A DNA stretch of 37,834 nucleotides. It comes from Acidimicrobiales bacterium (GTDB lineage Bacteria > Actinomycetota > Acidimicrobiia > Acidimicrobiales > DATDAH01). The DNA is taken from contig JAEUJM010000037.1 of the NCBI GenBank assembly GCA_016794585.1, positions 1 to 37,834 of the forward strand. Reading direction: 5' to 3'. A program made the position numbers and the translations under genes. Position 1 is the first letter of the stretch. Every line of letters starts with the position of its first letter. The notes beneath the pieces are model-generated. The model was not told where the DNA came from. It made no database searches and saw nothing but the letters and a program-made list of their open reading frames with translations. This document shows, piece after piece, positions 21,777 to 29,183 of this stretch.

Positions 21777-23102
21777 GTGAACCGGAGGCTGAGCCAGCAC
21801 GAGCGGGACCTCCAGCTCGTCGCCGAGGACGCCACGGATGCGCTGGTCGACGCTGACCGCGAGTACCGCCCGGGCACCGCTCGGGCGGCCCTGCGCCACA
21901 AGGACTTCCGCAACCTCTACTTCGGCGCGTTCACCTCCAACATCGGGTCGTGGATGCAGAACGCGGTCCTCGGCGCGTACGCATTCGAGCTGACCCGGTC
22001 GGCCACCTTCGTCGGCATCATCGCCTTCGCCAACCTCGGGCCGCTGCTGCTGTTCTCGATGATCGGCGGGGCGCTCGCCGACCAGTTCGACCGCCGCAAG
22101 ATGCTCATCGTGGTGACCATCGAGCAGATGTTCTTCGCCTTCGCGCTGGCCTGGCTCACCACGGTCCCCGACCCGTCCCGGGCCGTGCTCGTGATCTTCG
22201 TGCTGGCCATCGGCACCGCCCAGGCCATCTACGCGCCGGCGTACTCGGCGGCGCTGCCGGCGATGGTGGGCAAGGAGGACCTCGCCGGCGCCATCGCACT
22301 GAACTCGACCTCGATGAACGGCTCACGGGTGATCGGCCCCGCCATCGGCGGCATCCTCTACCACCTCGTCGGCGTGTCCTGGGTCTTCGCTCTCAACGGC
22401 CTCACCTACCTCGCCGTGCTCGCGGTGCTGGCCCGGGTGCACCTCCCCCGGGTCGAACGCAAGGCCGACGAGCCCACGGGCTTCCGCCGGATCGTCGGGG
22501 GGATCACCGCCGCCCGCCAGAACCGCACCATCAAGATGGTCCTGGTCGCCATGTGCTTCTTCTCGTTCTTCTGCCTGCCTTTCGTGGTGCAGATGCCGGT
22601 GGTGGCCGAGTCCAACTTCGGCATCGAGCCCGACTCCACCGCCTACGGCCTGCTCTACGCCTGCCTCGGCGCGGGAGCGGTGGCGGGGTCGCTGTCGATC
22701 GGCACCCTCTTCGTCGGCCTCTCGAAGCGGCGCATCGTCCGCAAGGGCTTCTTCGGCTTCGCGGTGTTCCTCGCCATCCTCGCCGTGTTGCGCTCCGAGC
22801 CGTTGGCCTACCCGGTCGTGTTCGCCGTGGGCTTCTGCTACTTCGCCACCGTCACCTCGCTGAACACCATGCTCCAGGAGGAGGTCGAGGAGTCGGTACG
22901 CGGCCGGGTGATGGCGCTGTGGATCATGTCCTTCGGCGGCGTGGTCCCCATCGGCGGCCTGGTCGCCGGTCCCGTCATCGACGCGTGGGGGGTCACCACC
23001 CTGATGCTCATCGGCGCCTTCGTCGCCCTCGGCCTGGCCACCTGGGGCTACTTCTTCTCCACCGACCCCAGCCCTCGCCGCCGCCGGCGCCTCGCCGCGT
23101 AG
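21777..23102 (+). CDS. MFS transporter (DHA3/enterobactin-exporter-like)
   Basis: This 441-residue membrane protein has a 40-residue cytoplasmic start, then F-R-N-L-Y-F-G-A-F-T-S-N-I-G-S-W-M-Q-N, typical of the MFS_3 exporter group. The loop between helices 2 and 3 is G-G-A-L-A-D-Q-F-D-R-R-K, the MFS signature. About 11-12 hydrophobic segments follow, and the tail is Arg-rich (P-R-R-R-R-R-L-A-A). Such proteins export siderophores, drugs or metabolites with proton antiport. No siderophore genes are nearby, so the substrate is unknown. The GTG start is fixed by the TAGCCT hexamer 6 nt upstream. The gene is convergent with murF; the palindrome at 23137-23186 separates their ends. Confidence 0.88.
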   Translation: MNRRLSQHERDLQLVAEDATDALVDADREYRPGTARAALRHKDFRNLYFGAFTSNIGSWMQNAVLGAYAFELTRSATFVGIIAFANLGPLLLFSMIGGALADQFDRRKMLIVVTIEQMFFAFALAWLTTVPDPSRAVLVIFVLAIGTAQAIYAPAYSAALPAMVGKEDLAGAIALNSTSMNGSRVIGPAIGGILYHLVGVSWVFALNGLTYLAVLAVLARVHLPRVERKADEPTGFRRIVGGITAARQNRTIKMVLVAMCFFSFFCLPFVVQMPVVAESNFGIEPDSTAYGLLYACLGAGAVAGSLSIGTLFVGLSKRRIVRKGFFGFAVFLAILAVLRSEPLAYPVVFAVGFCYFATVTSLNTMLQEEVEESVRGRVMALWIMSFGGVVPIGGLVAGPVIDAWGVTTLMLIGAFVALGLATWGYFFSTDPSPRRRRRLAA

Positions 23103-23136
23103 GAGCGCCGGAGGGTCAGGCCCGAGCCACCCCACC

Positions 23137-23186
23137 GTTCTGGCCGCGAGATCTCTGGCGTGACGACATGTCGCCGCGGCCAGAAC
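23137..23186. repeat. 50-bp palindrome (GTTCTGGCCGCG arms) between convergent genes; dispersed element
   Basis: Arms GTTCTGGCCGCG (23137-23148) and CGCGGCCAGAAC (23175-23186) are perfect complements around a 26-bp centre that itself contains the palindrome CGACATGTCG (23164-23173). It sits between the ends of the MFS and murF genes and can terminate both. The left half recurs at 37666-37695 with identical spacing to GTGACGA, and a relative occurs at 26078-26129, so it belongs to a repeat family. Confidence 0.75.
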
Positions 23187-23204
23187 CGATCCGTCGGATG
23201 TGGC

Positions 23205-24551
23205 TCAGGCGTCGGCGAGGAGGAGGTCGGCGAGGCGTTCGAGGCCGGCCACTCGGCTGCCCTTCAACAGGACGGCGTCGCCGGGCCCGAGGGGCCCGAG
23301 GCGCTCCGCCGCGGCGTCGATGTCGGCGACGGTCTCGACGCCGTAGAGCGGGGCGTCGACGGCCAGCACCTCGATGCCCAAGTCGTCGGCGAGGCGGGTG
23401 ATGGCGAGGTGCTCGTCCTCGGCGATGTCACCCAGTTCGGCCATCACCCCGAGGACGGCGACCCGGCGGGCGGCCTCGAGGTCCGCCAGCGAGCGCAGCG
23501 CCGCCCGCATCGACTCGGGGTTGGCGTTGTAGGCGTCGTTCACGACGATGGCCCCCGTCGGCGTGGTGTGCAGCGCCATGCGGAACGGCGACATCTGCGC
23601 CCGGCTGAGCCCCTCGGCGGCGTCGTCGAGCGACGAGCCGGCGAGCAGGGCCACTGCGACGGCGGCCGCGGCGTTCTCGGCGTTGTGGCGGCCGTGGACC
23701 GTCAGCTGGAGGCTGATGACGCCCTCCGGGGTGACCAGGCGGAACCGGGGGCGCAGGTGGCCGTCGAGCTGGAGCTCGGTGACCCGCACGTCGCCTCGGT
23801 CGATGCCGTAGGTGACGACGTCGGCGTTGGTGTGGCGGACCATCGCCTTGACCCGCTCGTCGGTCTCCTTGAGCACCGCGGCGCCATCGTCACGCAGCGA
23901 CTGGACGAGCTCGGCCTTGGCCTCGGCCACGTCGTCGATGGTCCCGAAGAGCTCGGTGTGGGCGTGGGCGACCGCGGTGACGACCGCGATGTCCGGGCGG
24001 GCGACCTCGCAGAGCCGCGCGATGTGGCCGTAGCCCCGGGCCCCCATCTCGATGACCGCCACCTCGGTGTCGTCGGGGGCGTTGACGAGGGTGAGGGGGA
24101 CGCCGAGGTCGTTGTTGAACGACCGGTACGACGCCGCCGTGCGGTGGCGCACCGACAGCGCCGCCGCGGCCAGGTCCTTCACCGATGTCTTGCCGACCGA
24201 GCCGGTCACCCCCACGACGGTGGGTATGCGGCCCCGGACATGGGCGCCGAGTGCGGTCAGCGCGTCGGCGGTGTCAGTCACGCGAACCGCCACCACCTCG
24301 GCGGCGGCGCCGGTCTCGAGCGGGTCCTGCTGGGTGAGGTAGGCGACGGCCCCGGCGGCCCCGGCCGCTTCGATGAAGTCGTGGCCGTCCCGGTCGGCGA
24401 CGACCGGGACGAACAGCGAGCCTGCCGGGACGGCCCGGCTGTCGATGGTGGCGCCCTCGACCGTGACGGCGTCGGCCTCGGCGCCGGCACCGGCCGGGCC
24501 GACGAGCTCACCGCCGGTGATCGCCGCGATCTCGCTGGTGTCCAGGCGCAC
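23205..24551 (-). CDS. murF: UDP-N-acetylmuramoyl-tripeptide--D-alanyl-D-alanine ligase
   Basis: This 448-residue Mur ligase adds D-Ala-D-Ala to the UDP-MurNAc-tripeptide in the cytoplasm, the last soluble step of peptidoglycan precursor synthesis. Motifs: D-S-R-A-V-P-A-G-S-L-F-V-P (N-terminal UDP-binding domain), V-V-G-V-T-G-S-V-G-K-T-S (P-loop), F-N-N-D-L-G-V-P-L-T, A-V-I-E-M-G-A-R-G-Y-G-H-I, H-N-A-E-N-A-A-A-A and V-V-N-D-A-Y-N-A-N-P-E-S-M. The frame is open far upstream, but GTG at 24549-24551 gives the normal N-terminus and has TACCTT exactly 6 nt before it. It is divergent from ddl, which makes its D-Ala-D-Ala substrate. It is separate from any other mur gene here. Confidence 0.95.
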   Translation of the reverse strand: MRLDTSEIAAITGGELVGPAGAGAEADAVTVEGATIDSRAVPAGSLFVPVVADRDGHDFIEAAGAAGAVAYLTQQDPLETGAAAEVVAVRVTDTADALTALGAHVRGRIPTVVGVTGSVGKTSVKDLAAAALSVRHRTAASYRSFNNDLGVPLTLVNAPDDTEVAVIEMGARGYGHIARLCEVARPDIAVVTAVAHAHTELFGTIDDVAEAKAELVQSLRDDGAAVLKETDERVKAMVRHTNADVVTYGIDRGDVRVTELQLDGHLRPRFRLVTPEGVISLQLTVHGRHNAENAAAAVAVALLAGSSLDDAAEGLSRAQMSPFRMALHTTPTGAIVVNDAYNANPESMRAALRSLADLEAARRVAVLGVMAELGDIAEDEHLAITRLADDLGIEVLAVDAPLYGVETVADIDAAAERLGPLGPGDAVLLKGSRVAGLERLADLLLADA

Positions 24552-24557
24552 GATCGG

Positions 24558-24563
24558 AAGGTA
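24558..24563 (-). promoter_or_regulatory. -10-like hexamer TACCTT for murF
   Basis: On the minus strand TACCTT is 6 nt upstream of the GTG at 24551, supporting that start and a leaderless message. Confidence 0.5.
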
Positions 24564-24589
24564 GCGCCCCGGCCACCCCGAACGACCAT

Positions 24590-24603
24590 GACGACCGGTC
24601 GTC
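24590..24603. promoter_or_regulatory. 14-bp perfect palindrome upstream of murF
   Basis: GACGACCGGTCGTC reads the same on both strands. It lies 39 bp upstream of the murF start, just behind the predicted -10 hexamer, a usual place for an operator. The rest of the 389-bp murF-ddl gap shows no gene. Confidence 0.45.
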
Positions 24604-24806
24604 GGGGGCGGGACGTACAGGCCGTCCCGACCGTTCTCGGCCCCGCGCAGTGGGGTCACGCCACCGCCGGAGCGGGCGACCAGGGCCTGGGCGGGGCGGC
24701 CTGTCCGGACGGCGACCGTTCGCCCGTCCCCTGCCCGTCGGGCCAGGCGGCCGGCCGACCGGCGACGGATCCGGGTCGACCGGGTCGCCGAGGCCCGCAC
24801 GGCGGA

Positions 24807-24843
24807 CCGGTCCCGGCCTGACCTGGCCTGCGGCCGGGACCGG
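24807..24843. promoter_or_regulatory. 12-bp-stem hairpin in the murF-ddl divergent region
   Basis: CCGGTCCCGGCC (24807-24818) and GGCCGGGACCGG (24832-24843) are perfect complements around a 13-nt loop, 97 bp before the ddl start. It could insulate the two divergent promoters, act as a terminator, or bind a regulator. It is not at a gene end, unlike the other long palindromes. Confidence 0.5.
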
Positions 24844-24928
24844 CGGAGCAGCGCGGCGAAGGCACGGACGCAGTGCGGCCGAGCTGCGGCCGCGAGCGGG
24901 AGGCCCGGGACGCTCACGGGGCGCCGGG

Positions 24929-24934
24929 TAGGTT
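24929..24934 (+). promoter_or_regulatory. -10-like hexamer TAGGTT before ddl
   Basis: TAGGTT is exactly 6 nt upstream of the ATG at 24941. Confidence 0.55.
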
Positions 24935-24940
24935 GGCGCG

Positions 24941-26026
24941 ATGGCTGACGACCCGATGCCGAACGAGCGGATCCGCCTCGTCGTGGTGTTCGGCGGGCAG
25001 TCGGCCGAGCACGACGTGTCCTGTGTGACCGCCAGCCACGTGCTGGCCGCCGCCGACCCGCAGCGCTATGCAGTCCAGCCGGTGGGCATCACCAGGCAGG
25101 GCCAGTGGGTGTTCGCCGAGGACGCCGCCAAGGCACTCGCCGAGGGCCCCGCCGCTCTGCCCGCCTCGCTCACGGCCGACGGGCCCGACGTGGACGCGCT
25201 CCCCGTGGTCGCCCCGACCGGCGACGAGACCGTCGTGGTCCTGCCTCTCCTCCACGGCCCGATGGGCGAGGACGGCACCGTCCAGGGGATGCTCGAGCTG
25301 GCCGGTGTGCCCTACGTGGGCGCCGGCGTACTCGGCTCCGCCGTGGCGATGGACAAAGCGATGGCCAAGCAGGTCACCGGTGCCGCCGGCATCCCGCAGC
25401 CCCGCTACCGGGCCTGGCGCGAGGCCGACCTCAGCGACCGCGCCCTGCACGCCGCCATCGACGAGCTGGGCCTGCCGCTGTTCGTCAAGCCCGCCAACAT
25501 GGGCTCGTCCATCGGCATCACCAAGGCCCGCAGCTTCGACGAGCTCGAGGCGGGCGTCGCCCTCGCCCTCACCTACGACGAGTGGGTGGTGGTCGAAGAG
25601 GCGGTGTCTCCCGCCAGGGAGATCGAGGTCGCGGTGCTGGGCAACCTCGAGCCGCGGGCGTCGGTGCCCGGCGAGATCGTCCCGGGGGCCGAGTTCTACG
25701 ACTACGCCGACAAGTACGAGGACGGCGCCGAGGCGCTCATCCCCGCGAACCTCGACGAGGCCGAGACCGCCGAGGTGCAGGCCCTCGCCCTGCGCGCCTA
25801 CCGGGCCCTGCGCGCCGAGGGCATGGCCCGCGTGGACTTCTTCTACGAGAAGGGCGGACGGGGCTTCCTCCTCAACGAGATCAACACCATCCCGGGCTTC
25901 ACCCCGATCTCGATGTACCCGAAGCTCTGGCAGGCGTCGGGCCTCCCCTACGACCAGCTCATCGACGAGCTCGTCCGCTTGGCCATCGAGCGCCACGGCC
26001 GCCGGCGCCACCGCACCGACCACTAG
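24941..26026 (+). CDS. ddl: D-alanine--D-alanine ligase
   Basis: This 361-residue ATP-grasp ligase joins two D-alanines for peptidoglycan synthesis. Seen in order: V-V-V-F-G-G-Q-S-A-E-H-D-V-S (N-terminal Glu that binds the first D-Ala), L-P-L-L-H-G-P-M-G-E-D-G-T-V-Q-G, A-M-D-K-A-M-A-K, V-K-P-A-N-M-G-S-S-I-G-I, E-F-Y-D-Y-A-D-K-Y and L-N-E-I-N-T-I-P-G-F-T. The Tyr in the omega loop (E-F-Y-D-Y-x-x-K-Y) is the residue associated with D-Ala rather than D-lactate specificity, so this is a housekeeping Ddl and not a VanA-type resistance enzyme. It is divergent from murF and convergent with the TetR gene. The palindrome at 26078-26129 follows. Confidence 0.96.
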   Translation: MADDPMPNERIRLVVVFGGQSAEHDVSCVTASHVLAAADPQRYAVQPVGITRQGQWVFAEDAAKALAEGPAALPASLTADGPDVDALPVVAPTGDETVVVLPLLHGPMGEDGTVQGMLELAGVPYVGAGVLGSAVAMDKAMAKQVTGAAGIPQPRYRAWREADLSDRALHAAIDELGLPLFVKPANMGSSIGITKARSFDELEAGVALALTYDEWVVVEEAVSPAREIEVAVLGNLEPRASVPGEIVPGAEFYDYADKYEDGAEALIPANLDEAETAEVQALALRAYRALRAEGMARVDFFYEKGGRGFLLNEINTIPGFTPISMYPKLWQASGLPYDQLIDELVRLAIERHGRRRHRTDH

Positions 26027-26077
26027 GAGCGCCGCCGCGGCGCCCCGCCGCGTCGCCCCGCCACGGCGCTGAGGCCC

Positions 26078-26129
26078 CGTTCTGCCAGCACCGCCCTGTC
26101 GTGCAGAACAGCTTCGTGCTGGCGGAACG
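26078..26129. terminator. 52-bp palindrome between convergent ddl and tetR-type genes
   Basis: Arms of 14 bp (26078-26091 and 26116-26129, one G-T pair) are followed inward by a co-centred CTGT/ACAG pair (26096-26099, 26108-26111). It lies 52 bp after the ddl stop and 13 bp before the TetR gene's stop, so it can serve both. The arm start CGTTCTG matches the family at 23137 and 37666. Confidence 0.7.
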
Positions 26130-26141
26130 AGTTGATCGGGC

Positions 26142-26741
26142 TCAGGCGGGGAGCATCAGGGCCGAGCGGAGGAAGTCGATCAGCTCGGAGCGCCGTCGCA
26201 CCATGGCCTTCATGCCGGGCTCGATGCCGACCGCCCGCAGCACCTCCACCTCGGTCGCCACGCCGATCACCGTCGAGTAGGCGGACATCAACAACAGGGC
26301 GGGGTCGCTCTTGCGCATGTGGCCCGCCGCCATCTCGGCCTCGAGGAACTGGCGGGCGCGCTGCACGAGGGGGTCGAGGGCGTCGACGAGCCGCGTCGAC
26401 ACCGGCGGCCCCAGGCGGCTGACCTCCCGCACGAGGCCGAGCAGCTCCGGTCGCCGCAGCGCCAGCCGGAACACCGAGCGCACCACCGACTCGATGCGGT
26501 CGAAGCCGTCACCGGCCCCGGTGAGGGCACCCTCCAGCACCTCGGCCAACTCGATCGCACTCCGGTCGATCACTGCGTCCAACAACGCCGCCTTCGACGG
26601 GAAGTAGTAGAGGATCGTCTGCTTCGACACGCCGAGCTCGGCGGCGATGTCGTCGAGGGAGGTCGCCTCGTAGCCCGGGCCGCCGAACGACACGAGCGCC
26701 GCCTCCAGGACCCGCTCGCGGGTGTCGGTCGTGCGCGCCAC
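26142..26741 (-). CDS. TetR-family transcriptional regulator
   Basis: This 199-residue protein has the TetR N-terminal HTH: T-R-E-R-V-L-E-A-A-L-V-S-F-G, then T-S-L-D-D-I-A-A-E-L-G-V-S-K-Q-T-I-L-Y-Y-F-P-S-K-A-A-L-L. The helical ligand-binding part follows, with R-S-E-L-I-D-F-L-R-S-A-L at the end. TetR proteins usually repress a divergent gene until a small ligand binds. The divergent gene here is a fatty-acyl reductase fusion, 42 bp away, so a fatty acyl ligand is a fair guess. The palindrome TACCA-GA-TGGTA sits directly before its GTG start and would let it repress both itself and the operon. Confidence 0.9.
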   Translation of the reverse strand: MARTTDTRERVLEAALVSFGGPGYEATSLDDIAAELGVSKQTILYYFPSKAALLDAVIDRSAIELAEVLEGALTGAGDGFDRIESVVRSVFRLALRRPELLGLVREVSRLGPPVSTRLVDALDPLVQRARQFLEAEMAAGHMRKSDPALLLMSAYSTVIGVATEVEVLRAVGIEPGMKAMVRRRSELIDFLRSALMLPA

Positions 26742-26742
26742 T

Positions 26743-26754
26743 TACCAGATGGTA
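26743..26754. promoter_or_regulatory. TetR-type operator TACCA-GA-TGGTA overlapping divergent promoters
   Basis: Perfect arms TACCA (26743-26747) and TGGTA (26750-26754) lie immediately upstream of the TetR start (26741). They abut a GAGAAT hexamer (26755-26760) that is 6 nt from GTG 26767 on the plus strand. On the minus strand, TACCAT within the site lies 7 nt before the TetR GTG, so one bound dimer would block both promoters. Confidence 0.6.
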
Positions 26755-26783
26755 GAGAATGGGGCCGTGATCGGGGAGACCGC

Positions 26784-29183
26784 ATGATCCGAGAGGCGTT
26801 GAGCGCCAAGCGCATCGCGATCACCGGCTCCACCGGCTTCCTCGGCACCGCCCTCGTGGAGCGCCTGCTCTGGGCGGTGCCCGACTGCGAGCTGGTGCTG
26901 CTCATCCGCGCCGGCCGCAGCTCCACGGTCGAACGCCGCGCCGCCCGAGAGCTGTTCAAGAACGATGCTTTCGACCGACTGCGGGAGCAGCACGGCAAGG
27001 AGGGGTTCGCCGAGCTGCTCGAGCGCAGGGTGCAGGTCGTGCAGGGCGACGTCAGCAGTGACGGCCTCGGCCTCGACGAGGCGGGCCGCGCCGCGCTGGC
27101 CTCCTGCGACATCGTCATCCACTCGGCCGCCACCGTCTCGTTCGACTCCCCCCTCGACGGCGCCGTCGAGGTCAACCTCCTCGGCCCGGTCCGCATCGTC
27201 GAGACCCTGCACGACCTCGGCGTGAACCCCCACCTCGTGGCCGTGTCCACCTGCTACGTCGCCGGGTCGCGCCGCGGCGACGCCCCCGAGGAGCTCGTCG
27301 ACGACAGCCCGTTCTTCGTGGACGTCCCCTGGCGAGCCGAGGTCGACGCCGCCCGCCGCGCCCGCACCGACGCCGAGGCCGAGAGTCGCACGCCCGAGAT
27401 GCTGGCGAAGTTCGGGAAGATGGCCCGCCAGGAGCTGGGCGCCGCCGGCACCCCGTTGCTGTCGGCCAAGACCGAGCACCAGCGCACCCGCTGGGTCGCC
27501 GACCGCATGGCCGAGGCCGGCATCGCCCGGGCCAGCTCGCTCGGTTGGCCCGACGCCTACGCCTACACCAAGGCGCTCGGCGAGCGGGCCCTGGTCGAGT
27601 CCCGGGGCGACGTGCCCGTCAGCATCGTGCGCCCCTCGATCATCGAGTCCGCCCTCGCCGAGCCCAAGGCCGGCTGGATCCGCGGCTTCCGCATGGCCGA
27701 GCCGGTGATCATCTCGTACGCCCGGGGACTGCTCACCGAGTTCCCCGGCGTGCCCGAGGGGATCATCGACGTCATCCCGGTCGATCTCGTGGTCGGCGCC
27801 ATCTGCGCCGCCGCGGCCCAGCCGCCGCCGGAGTCGCCCCACGTCATCCAGGTCGCGTCCGGCACGGCCAACCCCCTGCGCTACCGCCAACTGGTGAAGC
27901 TGGTCGAGGGCTGGTTCACGGAGCACCCGCTCTACGAGAACGACGGACAGCCCATCGCGGTCCCCGAGTGGGGCTTCCCCGGCCGCGGCAAGGTCGAGGG
28001 CCAGCTCAAGCGGGCCAAGAACGTGCTCGAGCGCACCGAGACCGTGCTCTCCGCCCTCCCTCTCCGGGGCAAGCAGGCCGAGTTCAGCGCCAACATCGAG
28101 TCCAAGCGCGAAGAGGCCGAGCGGGCCCTCAGCTACGTCGAGCTCTACGGCAAGTACGCAGAGTGCGAGGCCCTCTACGGCGTCGAACGGCTCATGGCGC
28201 TCTGGGAGCGGATCGACGACGAGGACCGTGAGCACTTCGCCTTCGACCCCCACGTCATCGACTGGGACTACTTCGTGCCCAACGTCCACCTGCCGTCGGT
28301 GGTGGACCAGGCCAGGGTCAAGAGCAACCCCGGCAAGAAGGAAGGCCCGACCCGCGAGGTCCGCCTCCGCGGCCAGATCCTCTCCCCCGACCGGCACATG
28401 GCCGCGTTCGACCTCGAGAACACCCTCATCGCCTCGAACGTGGTGGCGTCCTACGCCTGGATCGCCAGCCGCCGCCTGTCCCGCCAGGAGCGGGTGCGCT
28501 TCGTGGCCCGCACCCTCGCCGAGGGCCCCCGCCTGCTGTCTCTCGACCGCAAGGACCGCAGCGACTTCCTGCGCTACTTCTACCGCCGCTACGAAGGTGC
28601 ATCCGTCGAGCAGCTCGCCGAGGACAGCCAGGAGATGTTCAGCGCGCTGATCCTCTCGAAGTCGTTCCCCGCCGCCATCCGCCGGGTGCGCGAGCACCGC
28701 CGCCTCGGCCACCGCACCGTGCTGATCACCGGAGCGCTCGACTTCGTGATCGAGCCCTTGCGGCCGCTGTTCGACGACATCGTCTGCGCCGAGCTGTCCC
28801 AGAAGCGGGGCAAGTACACGGGCGAGCTCATCGACGTGCCCCCCACCGGCGAGACCCGCGCCCAGGCAATGGCCAGCTACGCCGCCGCCGAGGGGCTGTC
28901 GCTGAAGGAGTCGGTGGCCTACGCCGACTCCGCCAGCGACCTGCCCATGCTCGAGGCCGTCGGCTTTCCCGTGGCGGTCAACCCCGAGACCCGCCTCGCT
29001 GCCCTCGCGCGCAAGCGGGGCTGGCTGGTCGAGCACTTCGACAAGGCCCCCGGCGGGCCCCGGCCCCCGCTGCCCCTCGCCCGCCGCCGCGGCGCCACCG
29101 GCCCGGGCCTGCTCGAGTCGATCATGAACAAGGAGCCGTCGGCCTCCTCGTCCGGCGCGAAGACCGGGAAGGGCCGGCGATGA
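26784..29183 (+). CDS. Fatty acyl-CoA reductase-like SDR fused to a HAD-IB phosphatase-like domain
   Basis: The 799-residue protein has two domains. The N-terminal part is an extended SDR of the fatty acyl-CoA reductase type: I-T-G-S-T-G-F-L-G at 13-21, H-S-A-A-T-V-S-F-D, N-L-L-G-P-V-R-I-V, V-S-T-C-Y-V-A-G, and the Y259-x-x-x-K263 catalytic pair. From about 540 a HAD-IB domain begins A-A-F-D-L-E-N-T-L. It continues with L-I-T-G-A-L-D-F, K-R-G-K-Y-T-G and Y-A-D-S-A-S-D-L-P-M-L. The first HAD motif has Asp543 but Glu545 where DxD is usual, so phosphatase activity may be altered. Reduction of acyl-CoA to fatty alcohol is the likely main role. A six-codon leader ORF (GTG 26767 to TGA 26787) overlaps its ATG. 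The next gene overlaps its end by 4 bp. Confidence 0.8.
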   Translation: MIREALSAKRIAITGSTGFLGTALVERLLWAVPDCELVLLIRAGRSSTVERRAARELFKNDAFDRLREQHGKEGFAELLERRVQVVQGDVSSDGLGLDEAGRAALASCDIVIHSAATVSFDSPLDGAVEVNLLGPVRIVETLHDLGVNPHLVAVSTCYVAGSRRGDAPEELVDDSPFFVDVPWRAEVDAARRARTDAEAESRTPEMLAKFGKMARQELGAAGTPLLSAKTEHQRTRWVADRMAEAGIARASSLGWPDAYAYTKALGERALVESRGDVPVSIVRPSIIESALAEPKAGWIRGFRMAEPVIISYARGLLTEFPGVPEGIIDVIPVDLVVGAICAAAAQPPPESPHVIQVASGTANPLRYRQLVKLVEGWFTEHPLYENDGQPIAVPEWGFPGRGKVEGQLKRAKNVLERTETVLSALPLRGKQAEFSANIESKREEAERALSYVELYGKYAECEALYGVERLMALWERIDDEDREHFAFDPHVIDWDYFVPNVHLPSVVDQARVKSNPGKKEGPTREVRLRGQILSPDRHMAAFDLENTLIASNVVASYAWIASRRLSRQERVRFVARTLAEGPRLLSLDRKDRSDFLRYFYRRYEGASVEQLAEDSQEMFSALILSKSFPAAIRRVREHRRLGHRTVLITGALDFVIEPLRPLFDDIVCAELSQKRGKYTGELIDVPPTGETRAQAMASYAAAEGLSLKESVAYADSASDLPMLEAVGFPVAVNPETRLAALARKRGWLVEHFDKAPGGPRPPLPLARRRGATGPGLLESIMNKEPSASSSGAKTGKGRR

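Noticed and set aside
24552..24917. N-terminal extension of murF in the same frame
   Set aside because: Arg/Ser/Gly-rich with no similarity to MurF. The GTG at 24551 gives the normal N-terminus and has a -10 hexamer 6 nt upstream.
24941..26026. VanA-type D-Ala-D-Lac resistance ligase
   Set aside because: The omega loop has the Tyr-Lys-Tyr pattern of D-Ala-D-Ala ligases, and no vanH or vanX-like gene is adjacent.
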